Shown here piece by piece: positions 1 to 8,430 of a stretch of DNA of 29,205 nucleotides. The position numbers were made by a program, and so were the translations under genes. The notes under the pieces were generated by a model. That model was not told where the DNA came from. It ran no database searches and saw only the letters and a list, made by a program, of their open reading frames with translations. Numbering within the stretch: the first letter of the stretch is position 1; every line of letters begins with the position of its first letter. Source of the stretch: Accumulibacter sp003538495 (GTDB lineage: Bacteria > Pseudomonadota > Gammaproteobacteria > Burkholderiales > Rhodocyclaceae); contig NZ_JAPUVQ010000075.1 in NCBI RefSeq assembly GCF_029255145.1, positions 1-29,205 on the forward strand. Direction: 5' to 3'.

Positions 1-109
1 AGCGACTCTGTTCCAACGCCGCCTCGCACTGTTCTTCCGTACCGTATTGCCGCAGCATCTCGTCAATGCTCAACCCAGGCTGAAACTGGATTCGGTTCAT
101 CTTGGCCAT
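1..109 (-). mobile_element. IS1595-family (ISXO2-like) transposase, N-terminal fragment cut by the window edge
   Basis: Reading leftward from the ATG at 109 there are 36 codons before the edge. The protein begins MAKMNRIQFQPGLSIDEML and continues into YGTEEQCEAALEQSR. The pattern MNRIQFQPGLS...FGTEEQCEAAL is, from memory, the N-terminus of IS1595-type transposases, just before their zinc-ribbon. A purine-rich GGAG-type ribosome site precedes the ATG. Only the start of the gene is visible, so intactness, catalytic residues and element ends cannot be judged. The element lies downstream of malQ in the same orientation. Confidence 0.72.
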
Positions 110-432
110 CTCTGTTCTCCTCTCGCTTCGACAGGGATCAGATTAACCTCCGGCTGACTCATATGATGAGCCAGTCAGGCGAGCGGCTGAAGAATAGCGC
201 TAATCAGGAGGATTGATGTCCCCGCCAGGTGGCCGCCAGCGGATGAGCGCCGCGGCGCCCACGTACCGCTGATCGCCGAGGGAACGGTCGGGAGGTGCTC
301 GATAAGGAACTCCCCGGAGTTCAGGGGATTGTAAATGGCGTTCAGCGCGGGCGAGGGCAGGGTCACTTGCTGACTCTTCGGGCGCTGGCGGGGTTTGAAG
401 GCTGCGCCGGCTGGCTCGCCGGCATGCCAAGC
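110..432. other. Intergenic region between malQ and the transposase, with a small palindrome
   Basis: No gene was recognised here. It should contain the end of the IS element and the 3' region of malQ. The only clear structure is an imperfect hairpin at 154-174, arms CTGACTCAT and ATGAGCCAG (one mismatch), loop ATG. I could not identify the element's terminal inverted repeat or a target-site duplication, because the other end lies outside the window. Confidence 0.5.
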
Positions 433-2004
433 TCAGCCTTCGCTCGTTTCATCGGAGCGGTTGCTGGCGTGGTCGCGGCCGTAGACGCGGGTGAGGTCGG
501 CGAGGCGTTCGGCATGCCATGGTTGGACCTGCTGGCGGCGATAGCGCCACTCCCACGATCCCTCGCCAACGCTCGGCTGGTTCATGCGGTGCGTGCTGTC
601 GAGGGCGAGCGCGTCCTGCATCGGGATGATGCAAAGCCGGGCGACCGACGAGAACGCGAGGCGGATCAGATACCAGCACAGCTCTTCGGCATTCCTGCTG
701 CATACCCCCAGGTAGGCGTGTACCCGGTCCTGTTCGTGCGGTTGCAGCGATTCCCACCAGCCGCAGGTGGTGTCGTTGTCGTGGGTGCCGGTATAGACCA
801 CCGAGTTGGCGTCGTAGTTGTGCGGCAGGTAGGGATTCCTGGCGTCGTCGCCGAAGGCGAAATGCAGGATGCGCATGCCGGGCAGTCCGACGTCGTGGCG
901 CAGCTTCTTGACGGCCGGGGTAATGATCCCGAGGTCTTCGGCGATGATCTTCAGTTTGCCGTGCTCGTCGATCAGATCGTCGCTGAGCTCGCGGCGCATG
1001 GCGGCGAATACCGCTTCGCCTGGTCCCGGTTGCCATTTCCCGTCGATCGCGGTTTCCGCCGTCGCCGGGATTTCCCAGTAGGCTTCGAATCCACGGAAAT
1101 GATCGATCCGGATAATGTCGCAGAGCTTCATTGTTTGCCGCATGCGCTCCACCCACCAGCGATAGCCTTCGGCGGCATGTGCCGACCAGCGATAGAGCGG
1201 GTTGCCCCAGCGCTGCCCGGTTTCGCTGAAGTAGTCTGGCGGTACGCCGGCAACGACGCGCGGGTGGCCGTGTTCATCGAGGTCGAACAGGCCCGGATTG
1301 GCCCAGACATCGGCGCTGTGTTCGGCCACGAAGATTGGCAGGTCGCCGATGATCTTGACCCGCCGGGAGTTGGCGTAGGCCTTGAGCGCTGCCCATTGGT
1401 CGAAAAAGCACCACTGACAGAACTTCCAGAAGTTGACTTCGCCGGCGTGCTTGCGCTGCGCCTGGTGTACGGCGTCGGGCTGGCGGTGAGCCAGGGTGGC
1501 GGGCCAGTCCTGCCACATCCGGCCGTCGCCGCCGTAGGCGATATCGAGCGCCATGAACAGTGCGTAGTCGTCCAGCCACGCACCAGCATCGGCACAGAAG
1601 GCGGCAAATGCCGCATGCTCGGGGGATTTCTTGGCAGCGAAGAAGCGTTGGGCGGCACGCCGCAACTGCTGCATCCGGAAGGGTCTTACCGTCGCGTAAT
1701 CAATGCGTTGTTCGGGGAAGGCAGGCGTCTCCGCCAGGTCGGCTTCACTCAGCCAGCCGGCCTTGTGCAACTGGTCCAGATTGATCAGCAGTTCGCTGCC
1801 GGCAAAAGCGGACGGGCTGGAGTACGGCGAGTTTCCCGGTCCGACCCCGGTAAGGGGCAAGACCTGCCACAGCGATTGGCCACCCGCAGCCAGCCAGTCG
1901 ATGAAGTGGTGGGCGGCAGCGCCGAGGTCACCCGAGCCATGCGGGCCGGGTAGCGAGGTCGGGTGCAGCAGAATGCCGCTCTGGCGGGGAACTGAAGTCG
2001 TCAT
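433..2004 (-). CDS. malQ: 4-alpha-glucanotransferase (amylomaltase, GH77)
   Basis: A 523-residue cytoplasmic enzyme that moves maltooligosaccharide segments between alpha-1,4-glucans and so links glycogen or maltodextrin breakdown to glucose. It has the GH77 signatures in order: GILLHPTSLPG near residue 10, GNSPYSSPSAFAG near 58, the nucleophile Asp301 in RIDHFRGFEAYWE, the acid/base Glu356 in IIAEDLG, and the third carboxylate Asp409 in YTGTHDNDT. The length is normal for the short bacterial MalQ type. The ATG at 2004 is chosen because homology begins there and an AAAGGA ribosome site precedes it; the reading frame stays open 128 codons further upstream but that part looks non-coding. No other glycogen gene is nearby. 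In a polyphosphate- and glycogen-cycling organism this would serve glycogen turnover, which is inference. Confidence 0.95.
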   Translation of the reverse strand: MTTSVPRQSGILLHPTSLPGPHGSGDLGAAAHHFIDWLAAGGQSLWQVLPLTGVGPGNSPYSSPSAFAGSELLINLDQLHKAGWLSEADLAETPAFPEQRIDYATVRPFRMQQLRRAAQRFFAAKKSPEHAAFAAFCADAGAWLDDYALFMALDIAYGGDGRMWQDWPATLAHRQPDAVHQAQRKHAGEVNFWKFCQWCFFDQWAALKAYANSRRVKIIGDLPIFVAEHSADVWANPGLFDLDEHGHPRVVAGVPPDYFSETGQRWGNPLYRWSAHAAEGYRWWVERMRQTMKLCDIIRIDHFRGFEAYWEIPATAETAIDGKWQPGPGEAVFAAMRRELSDDLIDEHGKLKIIAEDLGIITPAVKKLRHDVGLPGMRILHFAFGDDARNPYLPHNYDANSVVYTGTHDNDTTCGWWESLQPHEQDRVHAYLGVCSRNAEELCWYLIRLAFSSVARLCIIPMQDALALDSTHRMNQPSVGEGSWEWRYRRQQVQPWHAERLADLTRVYGRDHASNRSDETSEG

Positions 2005-2419
2005 GCTGGTCCTTTGTTCTGGCTTATGGCAGTCGAGACCGCTGCTTGGCGAAGGCACCGCGTCAAGTGGCGTCCTGGCGCACGGTCGCGCCCGCTTGTA
2101 CCCTGGAGCAGGGCGGCAGGCGACGACCGCTGGCACGCGATAGCGAGTCAGATAGTGATGAGTTGCATACGGCGGGCAGTATCGGGTGCCTGCGCTTGCA
2201 GTGCAAGCCAAGTTCGACGGCCTGCCGCGGAAAGTGCTGCGGGCGGCTGAGCAGTGTGCGCAGCGAGCCCCAGGGCAGCACAGCGCGTCACCGTCGAGAA
2301 CGGCAGATGGGTGATGGCATTCCGGGGATCGCTGGCGTGGCTTTGTTGGAGGTGGCTGCGATCCGCCGCCACCGTTCACCGTTGGCACAGCCGCGTGGGC
2401 GGGTGCTCGGTCAGAAACA
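2005..2419. other. Intergenic region between the SYLF gene and malQ
   Basis: About 415 bp containing open frames on both strands but none with recognisable protein sequence or a convincing ribosome site. It should hold the malQ promoter and the end of the SYLF transcript. No clear promoter, terminator or repeat was seen. Confidence 0.45.
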
Positions 2420-2989
2420 CTACTCGTTCAGGCGCGTAATCTTGTTGCCCTGCAGACCAATGCCCGCCATCAGACCGGTCTGGCCGAAGATGAATGCGTA
2501 GATGTCGTCTTGCGCGGTTGTGGAGGTCAGCGACTTGCCCATGCCCTGGTCCACTACCACCACCGACGGGCCAACGCCGATTTCGAAGCCATCGGCCTCG
2601 TTCAGGGCCTTGAGCGAGTGTTCGTTCATGAAGAACATTGCATAACTGTATTGCTGTGCGCCGGCTTGCAGTCCATACGAAGCGCCGGCGGTGTTGTAGT
2701 AGCCTGCTGCCTTACCGCCCTTCAAGAGTACGCCGTCGCCGTACTGACCGCCGACGACGAGACCGGCCTTGGTGATCTTCGGAAAAACCAGCACCGCAAC
2801 AGCATCTCTGGACAACGCCTTCGCCGCCGGGACTTTGGCGGTCAGCTTCTGGTAGAGGTTGCGCGCGTCTCGTTCGAGCGCTGCGCGGTCTGCCGCGATG
2901 GCGCTAACCGGGGCCAGCAAAGCCGTGATTACGACTATCACGAACCACCGTGATGCTTGAGAGACTTGCGAAACAAATGCCTTGTCCAT
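2420..2989 (-). CDS. Exported SYLF-domain (Ysc84-type) lipid-binding protein
   Basis: A 189-residue protein with a secretion signal: a basic start, hydrophobic WFVIVVITALLAPVSAIA and probable cleavage after AIAA near residue 34. The mature part is a SYLF/Ysc84 domain: ARNLYQKL near 42, AVAVLVFPKITKAGLVVGG at 63-81, G-Y-GVLLKGG, YYNTAGASYGLQAGAQ at 98-113, and a C-terminal GLMAGIGLQGNKITRL. Bacterial members are small exported or outer-membrane-associated proteins; SYLF domains of eukaryotes bind phosphoinositides, but the bacterial ligand is not known. The ATG at 2989 is favoured because a GGAG lies 7 nt upstream and the signal peptide starts there. It is transcribed away from the pta remnant and appears monocistronic. 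Confidence 0.88.
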   Translation of the reverse strand: MDKAFVSQVSQASRWFVIVVITALLAPVSAIAADRAALERDARNLYQKLTAKVPAAKALSRDAVAVLVFPKITKAGLVVGGQYGDGVLLKGGKAAGYYNTAGASYGLQAGAQQYSYAMFFMNEHSLKALNEADGFEIGVGPSVVVVDQGMGKSLTSTTAQDDIYAFIFGQTGLMAGIGLQGNKITRLNE

Positions 2990-3417
2990 ATCGTCACTCC
3001 GCGAAAATGGTTGTTGAGACAAGCAGGCGGTGTGCCCGGCTCGCAGAGCCGTCATCATAAGCCAAACCATGCTGCGGCAGCTCGCTTCAAGAGCACGATG
3101 TCCGCCACACAGCATGGTTTCTCGCACGGCCGACCTCGGGGACCGTAGAGGGGCAGGCGAAGGTCGGAAAGTCTGCGTTGCGTTCCCGGATACGCGCACG
3201 AGTAGTCCACCGAAAACCTTGTCCGTACTACTTCCGGCGTCATCCTGCCTGGGTGACTTGAAGCCATTCATGCAGTCCGCCGACGCGGACGCTGGACCAG
3301 TGGCCATCCCGCGCACCGCAAGCGTGCTTGGCATGATGTCCGCGCGAGGGCAAAGCTCATCTCCTGGCAGCCGTTGCCTGTTTGGTGCGCTTTGATGGCA
3401 GTGCAAGCGGATGCCCA

Positions 3418-3447
3418 GACCAGTCGCCGGTTGCGCGGCGACTGGTC
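3418..3447. repeat. Perfect 12-bp inverted repeat
   Basis: Arms GACCAGTCGCCG (3418-3429) and CGGCGACTGGTC (3436-3447) are exact reverse complements around the 6-nt loop GTTGCG. No T-run follows on the plus strand, so it is a poor intrinsic terminator in that direction. It ends 12 bp before a TATAAT and would cover the -35 position of that promoter, which suits an operator as well as an RNA hairpin. Confidence 0.7.
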
Positions 3448-3459
3448 GCTGGCTGCTAG

Positions 3460-3465
3460 TATAAT
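3460..3465 (+). promoter_or_regulatory. Possible sigma-70 -10 element upstream of the pta remnant
   Basis: A perfect TATAAT in otherwise GC-rich DNA, about 175 bp before the first plausible codon of the pta remnant. No good -35 lies 16-18 bp upstream (GGCGAC at that place; a TTGCGC at 3431 is too far), and there is no extended TG. If it is used, an activator or the neighbouring inverted repeat may be involved. Confidence 0.35.
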
Positions 3466-3640
3466 CAAGCCTGTTTGCCCGCCCCCGCGTGTCGATCGGA
3501 CTGTGGCGCCATGTCGGGCAAGGAGAATGCCTGCCCGGCCAGCCGCCGACAGACTCCGCCCGGGGTGTCCGGATGTAAATCTGGCTCAACTGGAGGGGTG
3601 GTGTCCCCCACCAGCAAGCACCCTATCCCATGATGAGTAC

Positions 3641-4482
3641 ATGATGCGCGCAGAGACCCTTGAGAATCGTTGCTTCGACGAAATCCATATCGGTGATGCG
3701 GCGAGCGTCAGCCGCACGCTGACCGTCCGGGACGTGCAGCTCTTTGCGACCGTTTCAGGCGACGGCAATCCGACCCGCCTCGCTCTCGAACTGGTGAAAC
3801 AATTCGGCGGCACAGAGTTCAGCGCACACAGCGTGTGGCTGGGCGCACAGATCTCGGGATTGCTCGGCAAGGCGCTGCCCGGCCCGGGCACGGTGTACGC
3901 CGGGCAGGATCGCGAGTTCCACGCGCCGCCGGCCATCGGCGAGGAGGTCACGATCAGAATCACGGCACGCGAGAAACTTGCCCAAACGCGCCGGGTGACC
4001 TTCGACTGCCAGGGCGTCAACGCCCGCGGCGAGACGATCATGAGTGGTGTCGCCAGAGTTATCGCCCTCGCTACCCGGACTATCATGGACCGCCCGGATG
4101 CTGCGCAGGTCTCGATCCAGAGCCATGACCGATTCGACAGTTTTGTCGAGCGCTGCGCGAAGCTGCCGCCGGTATCGGTGGCGGTGGTGCATCCCTGTGC
4201 CAGATGGCCGACCGCGGCCAGATCACCCGCGCCATTCTCGATGGCCCGTTGGCGCTCGACAACGCGATCAGCAAGGAAGTCGCGCGGATCAAGAAGAGCG
4301 AGTCGGTGGTCGCCGGCGATCCGGACATCCTTGTCGTTCCCGACCTCGCCGCCGGCCACATTCACGCCAAGCAACTCACCTTCCGTGCCGACAACCGGCG
4401 CGCCAAACTCGACTCGTGCGCCGTTACCTGCCTGATGGCGAGTGCCGCACTGGTGCCGAGCCCGACGAAAACAGGAGGCTGA
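3641..4482 (+). pseudogene. pta: Broken bifunctional MaoC-phosphate acetyl/butyryltransferase gene
   Basis: Remnant of the MaoC-Pta fusion protein (about 460 residues in intact relatives). From 3641 the frame encodes the MaoC part (ENRCFDEIHIGDAASVSRTL, later LPGPGTVYAGQD) and the start of the phosphotransacetylase part, VSVAVVHPC. At about 4195 the frame jumps: the next recognisable residues, LCQMADRGQITRAILDGPL, are in another frame and belong about 165 residues further along the family sequence. A three-base CTG (4195-4197) is shared by both sides, as expected of a microhomology deletion. A second, in-frame gap near 4380 joins AKQLTF directly to RADNRRAKLDSCAV, skipping about 21 family residues. 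In the MaoC part the catalytic D-x4-H motif reads GDGNPTR, with Arg for His. No functional enzyme is expected. The frame ends 1 nt before ackA and retains the family's usual place in a pta-ackA operon. The deletion sizes are estimated from memory of the family. Confidence 0.85.
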
Positions 4483-4483
4483 A

Positions 4484-5668
4484 ATGGGAAACGCACTTCT
4501 GGTACTCAACGCCGGTTCGTCGAGCCTGAAGTTTTCAGTCTTCGACGTCGGCGTTTCTGGTGCTCTACGGGCCATGGCCGTCGGCCAGGTCGAAGGGCTC
4601 GGCACGGCCCCGCGACTCAGAGCCAAGGGTGCCGACGGCGTGGTTATTGCCGATGAGCGGTCGACGACAAGCGACGTCGCGAACCACGCGCAGGCTTTGC
4701 AGAAAATTGCGACGCTGCTGGGTTCCCGCTTCGCGGGGCAGGAACTCGCGGGAGTCGGCCATCGCGTGGTGCATGGCGGTCCGGATTACTCTGCGCCGCT
4801 GCTGATCACGCCGCAAGCCATGGAAAAGCTCGATACCTTCATGCCGCTGGCGCCGCTCCACCAGCCGCACAACCTCGCCGCTATCCGTGCTGTGCAGCAG
4901 GGGAGGCCGGGGTTGCCGCAAGTCGCCTGCTTCGATACCGCTTTTCACCGCACTCAGGACGAGGTCGCGCAGCTCTATGGTCTGCCCTACGAATACTACG
5001 AGCGCGGGATCCGGCGTTATGGCTTCCATGGCCTGTCCTACGAGTACATTGCGGCGACCCTGCCGGACATCGCGCCGGAAGTCGCGACCGGGCGGGTCGT
5101 GGTGGCCCACCTCGGCAGCGGGGCCAGCATGTGCGCGATGCACGACGGTCGCAGCGTCGGCAGTTCGATGGGCTTCACCGCGCTCGACGGACTGATGATG
5201 GGTACGCGGCCGGGCAACCTGGATCCGGGCATCATCCTCTATCTGCTGCAACAGGAAGGGATGAGCGCAAGAGACGTCGAGGATCTGCTCTACAAGCGCT
5301 CGGGCCTGCTCGGCCTGTCAGGGATCGGCAACGACATGCGCGTTCTGCAGGAGAGTGAGTCGCCGCGCGCCCGGCTGGCGATCGCTTACTTCGTCTATCG
5401 CATCAGCCGCGAACTTGGTGGACTCGCGGCGGTGCTCGGTGGCCTGGACGCGGTCGTCTTCACCGCCGGCATTGGCGAAAACAGCGCCTTTATCCGTCGA
5501 CTGGTCTGCGAACAGGCGATCTGGCTGGGCATCGACCTCGACCCGGCGGCCAACGAGCGCGGCGGCCCGCGCATCAGCCGCATCGGCAGCCGGGTCTCGG
5601 CCTGGGTGGTGCCGACCAACGAAGAGCTGATGATCGCCCGTCACACCCGGCAGCTGCTGGGCCTGTGA
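4484..5668 (+). CDS. ackA: Acetate kinase
   Basis: A 394-residue cytoplasmic enzyme interconverting acetate plus ATP and acetyl phosphate plus ADP. It shows the full acetokinase signature: LNAGSSSLKF at 8-17, GHRVVHGG at 92-99 with substrate Arg94, FDTAFH at 150-155 with catalytic Asp151, YGFHGLSYEY with His182, HLGSGAS at 209-215, GTRPGNLDPG with Arg242, and AGIGENS at 328-334. Length is standard and no lesion was seen. The ATG at 4484 has AGGAGG 6-7 nt upstream and follows the stop of the pta remnant by 1 nt, so the two were one operon. Because the partner transacetylase is broken here, the enzyme would need another Pta in the genome or would only make and use acetyl phosphate. Propionate kinase activity cannot be excluded. 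Confidence 0.96.
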   Translation: MGNALLVLNAGSSSLKFSVFDVGVSGALRAMAVGQVEGLGTAPRLRAKGADGVVIADERSTTSDVANHAQALQKIATLLGSRFAGQELAGVGHRVVHGGPDYSAPLLITPQAMEKLDTFMPLAPLHQPHNLAAIRAVQQGRPGLPQVACFDTAFHRTQDEVAQLYGLPYEYYERGIRRYGFHGLSYEYIAATLPDIAPEVATGRVVVAHLGSGASMCAMHDGRSVGSSMGFTALDGLMMGTRPGNLDPGIILYLLQQEGMSARDVEDLLYKRSGLLGLSGIGNDMRVLQESESPRARLAIAYFVYRISRELGGLAAVLGGLDAVVFTAGIGENSAFIRRLVCEQAIWLGIDLDPAANERGGPRISRIGSRVSAWVVPTNEELMIARHTRQLLGL

Positions 5669-5862
5669 TCACCCTGCCGGTGGCGGACCCAGGCGCCGAC
5701 CAGGCGCTACGAATCATCCGCGCGTGCTGGCGGTAGGCGTCGTGTGGCCAGGCGGGACTCTCTGGCAACGCAGATCGAGCCTCCGAACGCGCGTAGTCGC
5801 GCCCGTTCACCGCCTGGGCGACCAATGGACTCACGCGCCCAAGAGCGGCATGCCGGCTTCGT

Positions 5863-6696
5863 TCAGCCGACGACGTGGTAGCCGCCATCGATGTGGATCG
5901 TTTCGCCGGTGATGAGCTTCGCGTAGTCGGAGGCGAGGAAGGCGGTGGCCATGCCGACGTCCTCAATGGTGACCAGCATGCGGCTCGGCGCGCGCGTCGC
6001 GGCGAGTTCCATCAGCTCGTCGAAGCGGTCGATGCCGGTCGCCGCCCGGGTCTTGATCGGGCCCGGCGAGATCGGGTGCACACGAATCCCCTTCGGGCCC
6101 AGTTCGGCGGCGAGGTAACGTGCCGACGCCTCCAGAGCCGCTTTGACCGGGCCCATGAGGTTGTAGCGATCGACCACCTTCTCGGCGCCGTAGTAACTCA
6201 TCGTGAACAATGAGCCGCCTTCCTTCATCAGCGGCTCGGCGAGTCTTGCCATGCGAATGAACGAGTGGCACGAGACGTCCATCGCCATCAGGAATCCTTC
6301 CCGGGAGCAGTCGGTGACGCGGCCATGGAGATCCTCGCGTGGCGCGAAGGCAATCGAGTGCAGGCCGATGTCGAGCTGGCCCCAGCTCTTGTCGATCGCG
6401 TCGAAAACGGCCTCAAGCTGTCCCGGGATACGCACATCGCAGGGCAGGTATAGCGCTGGGTCGACGCCAAGGTGATCGGCGAGCGCCTGGGTGTACGGCT
6501 TGCTCTTTTCGTTCAGATAGGTCATCGCGACGCTGGCACCCAGCGCGCGGAAAGCGAGCGCGCAGCCATAGGCGATGGACTGGTCGTTGGCGATGCCGAT
6601 CACCAGTGCTTTCTTGCCGTCGAGCGCGCCAGCGGGGCCTTTCACCTTCTCCTCGAGGTCGCGGAAAAAAACCTCGGTCGGGTTCGCTTGTGTCAT
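5863..6696 (-). CDS. fabI: Enoyl-[acyl-carrier-protein] reductase (NADH), FabI type
   Basis: A 277-residue short-chain dehydrogenase that reduces trans-2-enoyl-ACP in the last step of fatty acid elongation. The FabI-type nucleotide site GIANDQSIAYG is at 34-44. The catalytic tyrosines and lysine have FabI spacing: Tyr168 (SYYGAEK), Tyr178 and Lys185 (YNLMGPVK), followed by HPISPGPIKT at 207-216. It carries about 25 residues before the usual FabI start, giving a longer N-terminus than the E. coli enzyme. The ATG at 6696 is supported by AAGGAG 8 nt upstream. It converges on ackA. FabI next to pta-ackA is a combination I recall from other proteobacteria, though usually in one direction. It could be a FabI-like paralogue rather than the sole housekeeping enzyme. 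Confidence 0.92.
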   Translation of the reverse strand: MTQANPTEVFFRDLEEKVKGPAGALDGKKALVIGIANDQSIAYGCALAFRALGASVAMTYLNEKSKPYTQALADHLGVDPALYLPCDVRIPGQLEAVFDAIDKSWGQLDIGLHSIAFAPREDLHGRVTDCSREGFLMAMDVSCHSFIRMARLAEPLMKEGGSLFTMSYYGAEKVVDRYNLMGPVKAALEASARYLAAELGPKGIRVHPISPGPIKTRAATGIDRFDELMELAATRAPSRMLVTIEDVGMATAFLASDYAKLITGETIHIDGGYHVVG

Positions 6697-7182
6697 TGAT
6701 CGTACTCCTTCTCGGGTGGGGGTTTCGGATGGAGTTGGGTGGATGGGGTGTTGGCTGCCGGGCGATACGCCGCAGCCGCTGGCGGGCTTGCGTTGCGGCC
6801 CCGTCTTGCGGTCGTTGTGCGTCTCCGTCGCCGCCTGCGTTGTCGCCGGGGAACGTTCGATCGCCGAGCCGGCATTTGTGGGCATTGTACCGCAGGCGCT
6901 TGGGACCCTGCCTTTTCGGGCAGTCTGGTGCGTCGCAGGATGTCCACCGCGCAGGGTTAACTTCGCTCATGTCGGTTGCGCGCTCTTGCCACCGTGCTCC
7001 GGCTGGTAGTCGCCGATGTCGCTCGTCCTTGTGTTCGTCGCACCGGGCGGCTCGATTGCCGGGACTTCCGTGACGACGAGTTGCCGCCAGTCATTGAGAA
7101 GGTGGCGCCCACGATGCTGATTCCGCCAGCGGCCGGGACGCTGCCGACGTGGACGCTGCCGCTGGCAGCAGGGAGGTGTCCC
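6697..7182. other. Intergenic region between the antiporter gene and fabI, with a G-rich tract
   Basis: About 486 bp without a recognisable gene. It should hold the fabI promoter. The plus strand at 6714-6748 has four runs of three or more G (GGG, GGGGG, GGG, GGGG), which become C-runs in the fabI leader RNA. Nothing else stands out. Confidence 0.4.
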
Positions 7183-8430
7183 TTACTTGTCGACCGTCCC
7201 GTCGACGACCGTGTGCTCCGGCGCATCCGGCGCTAGCGCGTCGCAGTCGCGAGCGTAGCGCTCGATGCCGGGCTTGGCGCTCAGACCGTGTGCGACGACG
7301 CTGAGCAGCACCGTAGCCATCACCGCCAGACGAACGGTATCCTCGCCCGGCAGGTTGGTCTGCTGCTCCAGGTAGACCAACCCGAGGACTATCGACGCCA
7401 GGCCGCGCGGCCCGAACCAGCCGAGGAACAGCACCGTTGCGCGACTGAGTCCGATGCCGGCAACGGCAACTGCCACCGGCAGCATGCGCACAACGGTCAG
7501 GCTGAGAAGCGCATAGAGCAGGGTGGCCGGCGTGAAATCGTGCCAGTTGCGTGCGAACAGCAGACCGAAGAGGAAGAAGACGAAGAAGTCGAACATCTGG
7601 CCCCAGCCTTCGGTGAACTCGACGCTGTGACGGCCCACCTTCGGGAAGCCGAGCTGCGCCGCCAGGCCCGCGATGAAGGCCGCGATGAACATGCTCGCTC
7701 CCGTTTCCTCGGCGGCCAGTAGGCACAGCAGCGGCATCGCCACCACCCCCAGCTGACCCAGCTCGGGCGACATCCACCGCCGACGCTGCGCCAGCCCCAT
7801 CAGCATCCCGCCGCCAAGCCCGATCGCCAGCCCGATCGCGGTTCCGTAGCCGATCTGCTCAAGGAGAAATTGCGCGAGCACGCCACGCGGACGGATGCCT
7901 TCCTCAAGCGTTGCGGCGAGCGCGATGAACAGCATCAGGAAGGGCACCGCCAGCCCGTCGTTGAGCCCGGCCTCGACGTTCAGTGCCTGCCGGATGCGCG
8001 CCGGTACCCGCGGGCTGTTGACGATGATCTGGCCGAGGCCGGCGTCGGTCGGCGCGAGGATCGCCGCGAGGATGCCGGCCTCCCACCACGACAGGCCGGT
8101 AAAGCACGCCATGGCTGCAGCTGCGCCCAAGAGGATGGTGAGCAGCATGCCGGTGCTGAGCAAACGCACCGGCAACCTGCGGTTGTCGCTCAAGGCCTTC
8201 CGGTTGATGCGCGAAGCGTCGGTGAACAAGGTCATTACCAGGCCGACTTCCGCGATCAGCAGCAAGGCCTTGCGATCGATGAACAGTTCCCTCGACGTTT
8301 CCGGGACAAGAAACATCAGCGCGCCTGCCGCGGTGAAGATGATCGGCGCGGTGATCAGCGTGCTCTCCAGCCTGCGCGACACCAGGCTGTAGCCGAAGAC
8401 CAGGAGAATGAATGCGGCGGCGATTACCAT
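7183..8430 (-). CDS. Cation/proton antiporter, CPA1 (NhaP-like) family
   Basis: A 415-residue integral membrane protein with about 12 hydrophobic segments, probably exchanging Na+ or K+ for H+ across the inner membrane. The CPA signatures are present: ILAPTDAGLGQ at 124-134, the acidic core NVEAGLNDGLAVP at 151-163 containing the Asn157-Asp158 pair of electroneutral exchangers, and FGPRGLASIVLG at 339-350. There is no long C-terminal TrkA or cyclic-nucleotide domain, only a polar tail of about 35 residues. The ATG at 8430 is chosen because the hydrophobic first helix starts there and GGGAAG precedes it; an in-frame start 15 codons upstream lacks membrane character. Cation specificity cannot be read from the sequence. 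It is divergent from the Usp gene and separated from fabI by a long gap. Confidence 0.88.
   Translation of the reverse strand: MVIAAAFILLVFGYSLVSRRLESTLITAPIIFTAAGALMFLVPETSRELFIDRKALLLIAEVGLVMTLFTDASRINRKALSDNRRLPVRLLSTGMLLTILLGAAAAMACFTGLSWWEAGILAAILAPTDAGLGQIIVNSPRVPARIRQALNVEAGLNDGLAVPFLMLFIALAATLEEGIRPRGVLAQFLLEQIGYGTAIGLAIGLGGGMLMGLAQRRRWMSPELGQLGVVAMPLLCLLAAEETGASMFIAAFIAGLAAQLGFPKVGRHSVEFTEGWGQMFDFFVFFLFGLLFARNWHDFTPATLLYALLSLTVVRMLPVAVAVAGIGLSRATVLFLGWFGPRGLASIVLGLVYLEQQTNLPGEDTVRLAVMATVLLSVVAHGLSAKPGIERYARDCDALAPDAPEHTVVDGTVDK

Larger units (their letters stand above)
2990..3640. other. Divergent intergenic region between the SYLF gene and the pta remnant
   Basis: About 650 bp with no recognisable gene. 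It should hold promoters in both directions. In the SYLF leader there is a short perfect hairpin at 3037-3051 (CGGCTC, loop GCA, GAGCCG). A stronger inverted repeat and a TATAAT element near 3418-3465 are listed separately. An in-frame ATG at 3527 lies only 1 nt after AGGAG, too close to be a likely start for the downstream frame. Confidence 0.5.

Noticed and set aside
295..1953. Long plus-strand open frame opposite malQ
   Set aside because: Its translation has no recognisable domain and is rich in Ala/Val/Gly/Arg; it is the antisense shadow of malQ, whose protein is clear.
3329..3344. Sigma-54-like TGGCATG...CCGC upstream of the pta remnant
   Set aside because: GG and GC are 10 bp apart but the -12 part lacks TTGC and no GGTGYAAC pair lies upstream.
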